Shown piece after piece: positions 1 through 8,119 of a stretch of DNA of 27,795 bases (position 1 is the stretch's first letter; every line of letters begins with the position of its first letter). The position numbers and the translations under genes were made by a program. The DNA is from Sphaeroforma sirkka (Eukaryota; Opisthokonta; Ichthyosporea; Ichthyophonida). The notes below the pieces were generated by a model. It ran no database searches, was not told the origin of the DNA, and saw nothing but the letters and a program-made list of their open reading frames with translations. The stretch lies in contig LUCW03001240.1 in the NCBI GenBank assembly GCA_001586965.3, forward strand, positions 1-27,795, in the 5' to 3' direction.

Positions 1-295
1 ATGTGGTGTCATGGATCTCTCACGGAAAGTATCATCCCATAATTTGAACACGTACAACGGGTACCTTTACATGACTGTGAGCATATTTTAGGGTGTTTCA
101 TATGTATGCGTATAACCTTTACGGCCACTCCACTCTGATATTGTTCATAAACTACGCATTACTTCGAGCATATATTTCTATCTCGCCACCCATGGTTATG
201 AGCACATGAGCAGGACCCATAGTCAGCAACTCAGGTGCCATCTCGTTGATGCTAGCTTCTAGTGTTTGTGTCAACATGGCAGCCTCTTGTTCGTT
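1..295 (-). CDS. Partial unrecognised gene at the left edge (two candidate exons, 190-295 and 1-64)
   Basis: I do not recognise this protein. On the minus strand, an AG acceptor at 297-296 is followed by an open segment reading NEQEAAMLTQTLEASINEMA and then PELLTMGPAHVLITMG, to a possible GTGGCG donor after 190. A second open segment begins after an AG at 66-65 and runs to the window edge, reading YPLYVFKLWDDTFRERSMTP and a final H. Both look like ordinary cytosolic coding sequence and are flanked by stops outside the proposed splice sites. The phases of the two exons do not match with the simplest donor (phase 1 out, phase 2 in). A different donor or a small extra exon would be needed, or they are not neighbours. 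The gene would continue beyond position 1, so its 3' end is missing. Confidence 0.33.
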
Positions 296-2222
296 CTACG
301 AAATAATCAAATACACTTCAAATCATGTTTGTAGCGGAGAGGTTTCTAGCGATATAGGCTACGCGCATATTTGCATGGATAAACATTGATACAACGCATC
401 GCATACGCTGCAAGCATCGCAAGCAGTACTTGTTACAGTACATTCAAGTTTACAGACTTTGCTTCGACAGACAACACAATATATCACCGGCAGCGAAATA
501 CAATTTGACAATCCGACAGAAATGTCAAATAATTAGAATAACTGTTCATTTTTGAGAAGGCTTCGAAAAAATAACACATGATAATATTTTTTTTTGAAAA
601 TCCGGTTCTAAAATGTAGGGGTTTTTATTCTAGTCTCATGGCCCGGGTCCAGGTAAAAACTATAATCCTATGGTGCAGGCGGATATAGATCACCCTACTT
701 GGTCCTTTACTTTTTTATCTTTTTCTACGTCAAAAAATTGGAATTTTCAAAAAGACGAGGCCAAATATCCGACCATGACAGCTCCCCATGTGGTGGCCAA
801 TATTTAGATTGTTGACTGTCGGCGGCCAAAACATTGAAATACTCTAAAGAAAACGCTTCAACGAGTATCAACAGAGCTATGCGACATAGCCTTCTTCTAA
901 AAGAAACATATACGCAGAGACTGTCGAAGAGAAGGCACTCTCTAAGGATACGACTGCAAAGTTTGAACAGATTCATGTCGTGGGGTTGACACATAGGGAA
1001 CATTTGACGTCGCATAGAGTATCAGGGTTGAGAGTTTAGGGTTTACTGAAGAAAGACTTCATGATCGGTTCCTAATCAGATCATGATCTCTTTATTCTGT
1101 CTGTCCTTGCTGACGCACCTGTATAGACAGCCTCCCATCGTTTGTTCAAATATTTCCCAGCATCTAGTAATCTAGTAAAACATCCACGAAAGTTTCGTCC
1201 CTATCAAAAGTACTATCCTCATTTGAGTAACTCTATATCATCAGGTTCAAATTCATAATCTTGTATAACTGCAGTAAACTTGTTCGTTTGTCTGTCTCCT
1301 AAATTTTGTCTCTTCACCCGGCCACCACACCGAAGCTACCAATTACAAGTGTGCATACATTATACATATAGTATAATAATAGTACGGCTACTTCTCATAT
1401 TAGTGTTTTCTACCTTTGTGAGTGACAAAACATGCCAATGGAGTCTCTTGGATATTTGTCAGGTATTTAGGGGTTTGAAATTGTGCCACAATCGACCCTA
1501 AAAGTGACTGATATTGAACAGCATATCCAAAACGACCATTTTTTTGTTGTTGAATTTTTTTGGTTTTGGTGGAGCTCGAACCAAACATTTTTTTCGAAAA
1601 AGTGACTGGGTGATTTTCAAGAGCAGGTCAGTACAAGCCGTTTCCGCTATCTAACTCCCCGATAGGGTCACTACTTCGAATTCCAAGCTCTGCCAAAGTC
1701 TGGGGTTGAAGTAAGGTGACCACCTATATGACAATATCCGACTGCACAATTACAATTCCTAAAGTTTTGTTTAAAAAAAAACATCCTAAAGAACATCCCT
1801 AAGGACAAATTCTTGTCCCCGAGAGGTATGTATTTTATGTAGAACATAAAAAAAACAATATCAAATAAAAAATAGGACTTATGTAGCGAGACGAGTGTTA
1901 TGTGACCCTTCAAGCCACACCGGCGCACACTGCACAGTCGGCTTACGGCTATGTACATTCCGCATTAAGGCTACACCAGGATATTACCTGAATGCGACGG
2001 CAGCGATTCACATACATGCTACAGTTTAAGTGCCAATTAATTTGCGGTCAGAATGCTGCTCGTGATCTACTTTGAAGGTGCGGGTCTTACTCTAGCTACA
2101 CCTTAGATACCTTGATGAGAGATTCCAAGCCTTTGCATCTGCTGAACATTGCATGCATGAGATATGTCAACGATACTTTAAAAAGAAATAAAATGCCGTT
2201 ATTGTATACACGGTATTTGTTG
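296..2222. other. Unassigned DNA, no supportable gene
   Basis: Only short open frames without recognisable domains or coding-like composition are present on either strand. There are several poly-T/poly-A runs (near 588, 1550, 1585, 1770 and 1850) and a short plant-type telomere-like TTTAGGG at about 1035. I see no RNA gene and no well-formed repeat array here. Exons of the left-edge gene could lie in 300-600, but none can be defended. Confidence 0.4.
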
Positions 2223-3329
2223 TCAGTATGATTCAATATGTTTCTCGCTACTTGACACCGATAACCTCGGAGGTACCAATGCGGATACCATTTTCATCGC
2301 GCGTTGCACACTCGTACTCGCACGACGCCTCAAAGGACCCCTGTTTTCTTTGTTTACCACTGGCTCCATCATAGGTATACTGGAGTAAAATTCAGTTGTA
2401 CCGTCAGCACGCACTTTGCTCGATTTAAACTCCCCTTCAATATTTTCTGCTTCTTGTACAGATTTCAAACACTCGTTTAGTTCCGTATTACGTAAAGTTC
2501 CTTTACCACTGATATCGTAGCTATTATTCGGAAAAACTTTCCGGATGACTTACATTTTCGGCGACCGGCTGGTAGTAGACCGTGGTGTCCCTTCGACTAG
2601 TCTATTGGTATCAAACAGTGATGTAGAGGGGTTTTTTTTGCTCCCCCGCCTGAACATTGGTCTCTTCGCTTTACAAACATCACCGACGCCTGGGCACATC
2701 GGAATTTCCTGCTTTAGTGATGCGAGGAAGTAGTCATTACTCACTTCTGTCGATTGCAGAAGCGTCCTGACATCTTCCTGCTTAATCGAAGACCCCATTC
2801 CCTCACCTTGTATGCAGAAAATCAATTTAGTCAACCGATTCACCCATGTTATCCTCACCTTGATGCAATATTCATTCTCGGGCAATGTTTCCTTTAGAGT
2901 GAGCAATAGTACTCTACCTATCACTACTTGCGTGCTAAGATAGATTCCTAATGTTTTGTTCAAGGTCATGTATTTTTGCTCGATCTGCTGTCGTTTAGTG
3001 GCCGTTGCTGTTTTCTTATCCACAGTGAGAGCCACAGTCAGTGCTAAGTACTTACTCTGTACATCGGGAGAATTGAAGACAGACTCGAGAACGGGCAAGT
3101 GTTCAAATAAAAGCTTGTAAAATGTCTTAACGAACTGCATTAACGTATTATTTTTGTCCGATTGAGGTTCGATGACACGTGTCCATGACCTTATGACGAT
3201 AATGTGCTCTCTAATTGACTTCGGGGAGCTAACAGCGGCCGTGGATATTGGAGAAAGTGAGCTTCGATGACTCAATCTTATATTGAGTGCCTTTCTTTTC
3301 AACATCGTGTCTGCTGCCTTTTCGGACAT
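2223..3329 (-). CDS. Globin-fold protein without a proximal histidine, with a phosphosite-rich C-terminal tail
   Basis: The start ATG at 3329 has an in-frame TAA nine bases upstream. Exon 1 is 3329-2554 and exon 2 is 2508-2223, separated by a 45-nt GTAAGT...CAG intron, giving about 353 residues. Residues about 38-175 align by eye along their whole length with single-domain/flavohaemoglobin-type globins: TFYKLLFEHLP (helix B), the CD1 Phe (F85), Gln91 at the E7 position, LSTQVVIGRVLLLTL (helix G) and Trp162 (helix H). Asn124 sits where the haem-binding F8 histidine belongs, and no histidine occurs between residue 78 and 175. Haem binding by the usual geometry is therefore unlikely. The tail is basic and Ser/Thr-rich, with SRSP and RRRAS (a PKA-type site). 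I infer a sensory or structural role rather than O2 transport. There is no signal peptide or membrane segment. The family call rests on alignment by eye. Confidence 0.62.
2509..2553 (-). other. Very short (45-nt) intron, or an in-frame stop, in the globin-like gene
   Basis: The two open segments of the gene are in the same frame and separated only by TAA, which lies inside a consensus GTAAGT donor. Using the CAG at 2511-2509 as acceptor removes 45 nt, keeps phase 2 and restores the frame. An alternative AG at 2522-2521 removes 33 nt and also keeps frame. The other introns identified in this window are 238-1447 nt, so this one is unusually short. Confidence 0.45.
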
Positions 3330-3573
3330 TATGACTTAAAATCGGATTGCGAGGCAGGTACACAGACTACTTGTAAATTACAGGCATTAGAGACCTCACC
3401 AATTCGTCCACTTGTTTGTCAAGATGCATTCAAAAAGTTCACTTGTTTCCACTAAAACTTAAACATGAGCGTATGCAAAGCGTAGGCATTGTATTTGTAC
3501 TTTTCCTGGCCGCTGCGGCGCTGCTTAGCATGATCGCATCGCTTTTCCTCTTCTCTTGCTGTGGATAAATTTT

Positions 3574-3631
3574 AAAATGCGACTTGCAAGTTGTAAATTT
3601 CTAAAATGCGACTTGCCAGTTGCTTGGGCCG
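3574..3631 (+). repeat. 29-bp tandem duplication
   Basis: AAAATGCGACTTGC occurs at 3574 and again at 3603, in two copies of a roughly 29-bp unit that also share the following AGTTG. It lies at the left end of a pyrimidine/CTC-rich stretch with a CATAAATA box and an AATAAA-like signal (about 3822). This arrangement resembles a degenerate LTR or non-coding transcript end. Confidence 0.55.
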
Positions 3632-3962
3632 TTTGTACCGAGCTGTGGCCTGAGGGCTGTGAGCATAAATACTCTCATTGTTTCTCTTACTCCACGTCCC
3701 ACGATCACACTCCCCACTCCCCAGTTCCGAGTTCTCCAGTCTCCAGTGACCACTGACCAGTCTCCACTCTCTCACTCTCTAAGTCTCTCTCCTTCTTGTA
3801 AATGTTTTTTTTTGAAGAAAAAATAAAATAAAAACAATGTTTCCTTTTTTCTGTCGTTGAGCTGGTGGCATGATGCCTGGTGGTCTACAGGTCTGGTGCC
3901 CCCCTGAGCCTATGAGCCTCTGAGCCTCTGAGCCCCTGAGTTCCTGAGTACTTCATTACGTT
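3632..3962 (+). other. CTC/TGAG-rich low-complexity stretch, possibly an LTR remnant
   Basis: CTCCAGT/CACTCTCT-rich DNA (3700-3790) leads into a T run and AATAAAATAAAA (about 3820-3833). A degenerate 8-9-bp tandem repeat of TGAGCCTC follows at about 3905-3950. No coding sequence is supportable. The order promoter-like box, polyadenylation-like signal, then TGG-initial segments is LTR-like, but no second LTR copy was identified. Confidence 0.3.
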
Positions 3963-4034
3963 GGTACGGGATAGAAGTTGAACGTAACATATTTATTTAA
4001 TTTAAAAAAAAAAAACGTTATATCGGTTATAAGG
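3963..4034 (+). repeat. Left member of a pair of flanking direct repeats
   Basis: This segment contains AAGTTGAACGTAA followed by an A/T tract and ATCGGTT..AGGT. The same order recurs in the same orientation at 5486-5555. The two diverged copies (about 70 bp) bracket the inverted-repeat element at 4106-5446. Confidence 0.45.
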
Positions 4035-4105
4035 TGATCACACGAGCTATCCTTAGTTCATTTTGTAGGATTGGTTCGTATGGTAAAATCAGTACACACT
4101 TAAAT

Positions 4106-4137
4106 GTTTAGACCTGACCTACCATGTCATTATTACG
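4106..4137 (+). repeat. Left terminal inverted repeat of the BED-finger element
   Basis: Contains ACCTGACCTACCATGTCATT. Its reverse complement is found at 5415-5446 with four mismatches. The element interior begins with an A run and the first TTAAG motifs. Confidence 0.65.
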
Positions 4138-4545
4138 AAAAAAAAATTAAGTAAAATAATTGCCGTAATTTTTGTAAGAAATACGTATTAAGGCACATTC
4201 CTGAATTTGAAAATTTAAGATTTATGCATGGTGAGCAAATTGAGAATTGGGAATTATGAAGTATGCAGCGCAATTTTGGGCCATTAAGAAAGAAGGATTA
4301 AGGCAGGTTATAGACTTATTAAGAATCGCGTATGATATCTTTTTAAAATTTTTAAGAAATATTAATAATCATGTATACCGATATCTGAAGAAATTTTAAG
4401 AACCGGTACTTATTTTTATAGCATGTGAGGGACTAGGTCTCAAGGCAAAGTCTATTACTATAACATGCAATTGTTTTCTCAGTACAAACTTTTATTTATA
4501 TAGGGGTTGTGCATTGGGCGTAGAAGTGTAGAAGTGAATGTAAGT

Positions 4546-4941
4546 ATGGCGGAGAAAAGTGACGGCACTGGGCGAACAACAGCTACCGATACTGACACCA
4601 TTACCCCCTCTGAAAAGAGTGTGCGAAAATCAGATAATGTGCGATCCTCTATCAAGAGGATGCAGCCGATTAACATTGATGCTATTGACGATGCAAGCCA
4701 GTATAGTTGTTTGAAACTTTATCGAGGGATAACAAAAGAACAAAAACTAAATTTCGCAGCCACAAAGTTCAAAGTTGACGATGACGATTGCAACAAAGCT
4801 ACCTGCAGGTATTGCGACAACACTAAAACTTACTCATGGAATCGCAAGAATGCGAATAATGCTATAATACATTATGAGAAGATGCACGCCAAACAATGGT
4901 ACGACGATGTAAAAAGATTTCGTCCACTGGCCATGCTATAA
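4546..4941 (+). CDS. BED-type zinc-finger protein, single domain, transposon-borne
   Basis: The ATG at 4546 is the first in frame, and the frame ends in TAA at 4939-4941, giving 131 residues. The N-terminal 45 residues are Ser/Thr/Asp-rich and probably disordered. The C-terminal half has the BED layout: an aromatic hydrophobic lead (residues about 50-75), then Cys87-x2-Cys90 (CRYC), an 18-residue spacer, and His109-x4-His114 (HYEKMH), followed by a basic/aromatic end. BED fingers bind DNA and occur in hAT-type transposases and chromatin proteins. No RNase-H-like catalytic or dimerisation region follows, so this is a stand-alone DNA-binding module centred between the inverted repeats. It could be a truncated transposase or an accessory/repressor protein. 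The reading frame is intact. Confidence 0.6.
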   Translation: MAEKSDGTGRTTATDTDTITPSEKSVRKSDNVRSSIKRMQPINIDAIDDASQYSCLKLYRGITKEQKLNFAATKFKVDDDDCNKATCRYCDNTKTYSWNRKNANNAIIHYEKMHAKQWYDDVKRFRPLAML

Positions 4942-5414
4942 TCTTGTCCTACTTGTTCGTTGTGAATAGTTATTGATGATTTATACTGAGCACAGCTTTG
5001 AAGTTGTGGTCTGTTAAAGTTGTATTTTAGTATGTATTTAATTATTTATTCGTAGTGGTAAGATCTTCATCACATGTGTAGTCGTGTACACAAGCGCCAA
5101 ATAATATTTTTTAAGAAATATGAATGTTATCTCACTTAATATGTCGTTCATTATTAAGAAATTATCTTGAAACAAAAAATTGGCTTAATTAAGAAATAGG
5201 AAGTACGCATGAGGAATTTATTATTAAGTACCACCGCTTTGACACGATTAGTATCTTATTCTTAATTAATAATCACGTAGCGAAAAAAATGGGTTTAAGT
5301 TTTGGATTCTGCCGATTTTGGGTAAAGGATTAATAGGAATTGGGTTCAGATTCTTATTAAGAAAAAAAATCATGTGCTTTCCCAAAATGCAATAAGAAAA
5401 CGTACAGATCGTTA

Positions 5415-5446
5415 CATAATAATGACATGGTAGCTCAGGTTTAGAC
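5415..5446 (-). repeat. Right terminal inverted repeat of the BED-finger element
   Basis: Reads AATGACATGGTAGCTCAGGT on the plus strand. Its reverse complement matches the left terminal repeat, with mismatches concentrated at the outer and inner edges. Confidence 0.65.
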
Positions 5447-5485
5447 CCGCAAGGTGAACCTATGAGTATACAAAGGACCGTCTAT

Positions 5486-5555
5486 GGTATAAAAGTTGAA
5501 CGTAAACGTATAATTATTCGATTTATAAAAAATTAAACGGAAATCGGTTTGAGGT
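5486..5555 (+). repeat. Right member of the flanking direct repeats
   Basis: GGTAT, AAAAGTTGAACGTAA, an A/T tract and AATCGGTTTGAGGT occur in the same order and orientation as in 3963-4034, with substantial divergence in the A/T part. Confidence 0.45.
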
Positions 5556-5939
5556 TAGCCTGAGTGCCCTGACCCCTGTCACTGCGTGTGGCAGTTGGCG
5601 TTTTTGTGTTTTTTTTTGGCGATGTGTATTTACATTTATGTGTGTATGTATTCCACTATAGTTGGTAAATACTAGAGATTAGTGAGATTACAGCTATCAT
5701 TACAATATGTACTATGAACCATAAATGAAAACAATACTGATTGCTACTTTTAAAAGCCTAAATACCTACATAGGACTAAAAATTATGACTAACGAGAAAA
5801 GTCAACAATACTTGGTGTTGCGCACTCTCTTCGTTTGTGTCTTGTTGGCACTTGTGGATAATTGAATTCTCTCTCTCTTCTTGTGCTGAGTACTTGAGTT
5901 GTACATATGTAGTGGAAGTTCTCACTCTTGTTGTGTGTG

Positions 5940-5976
5940 TTGGCAGTTGGCAGTTGGCAGTTGGCAGTTGGCACTG
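5940..5976 (+). repeat. TTGGCAG heptamer tandem repeat
   Basis: About five head-to-tail copies of the heptamer, followed by variant copies (TTGGCACTG, TTGGCAGCAG). A stray copy of the same heptamer occurs at 5595 and another at about 6873. Confidence 0.8.
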
Positions 5977-6236
5977 TTGGCAGCAGCCGCATTTCCGCTT
6001 CTGTAATATGTAGAAAATTTAAATTGTAAGATTTTAGAGTATACAAAGTATTTGTACATATATATATATAAAATATTTCAAGGAGTAAAACTGTGATCGA
6101 GAGAGGAGAGAGTGACCGTCCGCCGTCCGGTCTCCGTGACTCGTTCTCAATCTCTCTACTCTCTCTCTAGTAGTAGTAGTAGTCTGCTACCAGTCTCTCA
6201 GGCTCCCAGTCCCGAGAGTCCCGACTCACTTCTGAT

Positions 6237-6275
6237 CGGAAGTCGGGAGTCGGAAGTCGGAAGTCGGAAGCCGGA
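6237..6275 (+). repeat. GGAAGTC heptamer tandem repeat
   Basis: Five slightly diverged copies (GGAAGTC/GGGAGTC/GGAAGCC) in a row within pyrimidine/purine-biased non-coding DNA. Confidence 0.75.
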
Positions 6276-6453
6276 ACTAAAATTCGTGTTAGACTGTCAA
6301 TTATAAGAGCTTAGAATAAGTGTTTTATTGTAGTGCCTGCTCAAGGTATTTAGATTTATACTGAGAAACATTTCTGTCAGTACTAATTCATGAACAGGGG
6401 AAAAAACCATATTTAGGAAAAACCCATTTACAATTTATGTTGTAGTTTATGTT

Positions 6454-6514
6454 GTCCAATATAAGCTTCGTATGGTTTTACTACGCTTATATTGGACCTT
6501 CATTGGTGACCCGG
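6454..6514 (+). other. 13-bp perfect hairpin next to an LTR-end/primer-site-like junction
   Basis: GTCCAATATAAGC (6454-6466) and its exact reverse complement GCTTATATTGGAC (6485-6497) enclose an 18-nt loop. The sequence CTTCATTGGTGACCCGG follows immediately. A terminal CA followed by TGGTGACCC has the form of an LTR 3' end followed by a tRNA primer-binding site in Gypsy/BEL-type retrotransposons. No gag/pol frames follow, so this would be a solo or decayed remnant. Confidence 0.35.
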
Positions 6515-7606
6515 TAATAATTCGGAAGTCCGACTCATCCGAGTGACCGAGCCCGTGAGACACTCACAGAGGGCAGAGGTTTGAGGGCTGAGGCAGGGCC
6601 TGAGGGCTGATGTCTGAGGGCTGAGGGCTTAGAATGAGGGTTTATTAGGCTGAGGACGAGAGTCTCCGAGAACACCAAATTGGTGAGTGCTTTTAAAGTC
6701 TGACAGCTAGGACCAGGTTGTCACTCGACAGTTGACATGCATGAATCTTGATGAGTGATGAGACGCATGATGAGTCATGACTGTTATGAGTGTTTGTACG
6801 CTGTTGTCACTCTTCTGACTCCTTGTTCTGACTCCTCTTCTGTGTGCTGTGTGGCTGGTCTGTAGTCGTGAGTTGGCAGTTGTATGACACTCGACAGACA
6901 GACAGAGTTAGACAGATAGATTACGAGAGTTCAAGTCTACGAGTCTACGTCCTTTGCGAGTACCCAACAGCCGACTACCTACTGCCTGCCGACTCGAGAA
7001 AGTAGTGACTGGTGACTGCTGAGTGGCAGGAGTGCTGACTGCCGAGAGTGCTGAGTGCCGACTGCCGACTGCTGGGTAGTGCTGATTGCTGCCTGCATCT
7101 TGCAAGTCTGAGTGAGTGAGTGTATTGTGGATTTGCGTCTTGCAACCTACCTTTGACTTCGTGTGTTGTTGATTGTTGACACTTGACAGTTGACACTCTT
7201 GAGTCATTTATTGTTTTTAAAACCCCCCCCCCATATTTATTGCAAATCTACTACGTCTTGGAGAATTCGAGCAGCAATTCAATGCATAGTTACATACACA
7301 TTTGTTTTAAAAAAAGAAAAAAAGAGAAGCGATAGCTATAAGACGGTTCCAAGAAGACTGGAAGAGAAATGTTTCCGGTGATTCTTTCCTACTTTATTTT
7401 CAGATTTGGCTCTTTTCTCAAATTTCCTACCCGTACCCAATTGTACCGTGCTTTTAGTTCCTATGGGTTCACGCTTGATGTTTCCTATGCTCCCCTGCTA
7501 TATATGGGTTTGGAATAGATGTATAGTATATTTGTCTATAATAATTCAAGGTAAATTCATATCGCAACTTCTAATATATATCATAACATTTGAAATTACT
7601 CGTCGA
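6515..7606. other. Non-coding CTGAGGG/GACTGCTGAG-type low-complexity stretch
   Basis: Degenerate runs of CTGAGGG (about 6560-6655) and of GACTGCC/GAGTGCTGA (about 7005-7100), a 12-bp C run at about 7225 and A-rich DNA around 7310. I see nothing that supports a protein. Short open frames here have the biased composition of the repeats. Confidence 0.5.
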
Positions 7607-7682
7607 GTTGTATTAGCTCAGCGGTATCATAGCAGTAATAGTACACGGGTAGCGTGAGTTCGAAACCGCCAGATTTTTTTTT
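7607..7682 (+). ncRNA. tRNA-like Pol III unit (box A, box B, T-run terminator), probably a tRNA pseudogene or SINE head
   Basis: TAGCTCAGCGGT at 7614 matches the box A consensus. GAGTTCGAAACC at 7656 matches box B. Their spacing equals that of a normal intronless tRNA, and a nine-T run (about 7674-7682) follows directly, as in a Pol III terminator. The acceptor and T-stem halves do not pair well and no clear anticodon stem is seen, so a functional tRNA is unlikely. Confidence 0.33.
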
Positions 7683-7858
7683 CAAACACTACATATATAT
7701 TCAAAAGCATGTGTAAAATCGTGGTACAATGAAAGAATCATATATATAGGTATTTAGTTATATAAAACAATACCAAGTTCTCTTGAAAACACTTTTAGAA
7801 TACATGGGGCTTTGCTATTTCGATGTAACCATACTACCTCAGAGTATTCTACTCGTCA

Positions 7859-7935
7859 TCATCCTCGTCCATGGCGTCGTCGTGCGCTGTTCTGCGCTTC
7901 TTTATTAGCATTTGGGTCTTCGGAACCATTCACAC
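7859..7935 (-). CDS. Possible C-terminal coding fragment with acidic tail
   Basis: On the minus strand, one frame reads VPKTQMLIKKRRTAHDDAMD and then EDDDE before TAG at about 7855. A basic patch followed by an acidic tail is typical of nuclear protein C-termini. Upstream the frame is closed by TGA within 25 codons. An overlapping frame stays open to 8119 without recognisable features. It could be a last exon, a decayed gene piece or chance, and no partner exon was found. Confidence 0.2.
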
Positions 7936-8119
7936 GCGCTTTATAACCGAAATACCCACTTCTTAAACTGGGCGGGCTTTTGATGAAAATATTTAGGCCT
8001 ATTGATGACCCCGCTTGGGTATATATGAGACCCCCAGACATATGTAAGAGAAAAGAGAAAAGACTAGAGAACAGACTCCTTCCTCCTACTCGATTTTTCG
8101 AAATTTCGACCGGAAACAT

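Larger units (their letters stand above)
4106..5446. mobile_element. Short inverted-repeat DNA transposon carrying a BED zinc-finger ORF
   Basis: The ends are inverted repeats of 32 bp with about 28 matching positions (4106-4137 and 5415-5446), sharing the perfect core CTACCATGTCATTATTA. Both subterminal regions are dense in TTAAGAA-type motifs (for example near 4284, 4318, 4346, 4394, 5111, 5155, 5189 and 5359). This resembles the subterminal transposase-binding motifs of hAT and similar elements. The only ORF inside encodes a BED-type zinc finger, and no transposase catalytic domain is seen. I infer a non-autonomous or decayed cut-and-paste element. The superfamily is uncertain because no clear target-site duplication was identified. 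Confidence 0.6.
5556..6453. other. Non-coding low-complexity stretch with short tandem repeats
   Basis: Contains five-fold TTGGCAG repeats (about 5940-5976), CTCTCT and TAGTAG runs (about 6150-6185) and a GGAAGTC heptamer array (about 6237-6275). No coding region or RNA gene is supportable. Confidence 0.5.

Noticed and set aside
1555-1590. Minus-strand box B-like GGTTCGAGCTCC as a tRNA gene
   Set aside because: No box A at the right distance and no cloverleaf pairing.
6908-7207. Minus-strand frames of 73-99 residues rich in Ser/Gln/Thr
   Set aside because: They derive from the GACTGCTGAG-type degenerate repeat, and two frames are open over the same bases.
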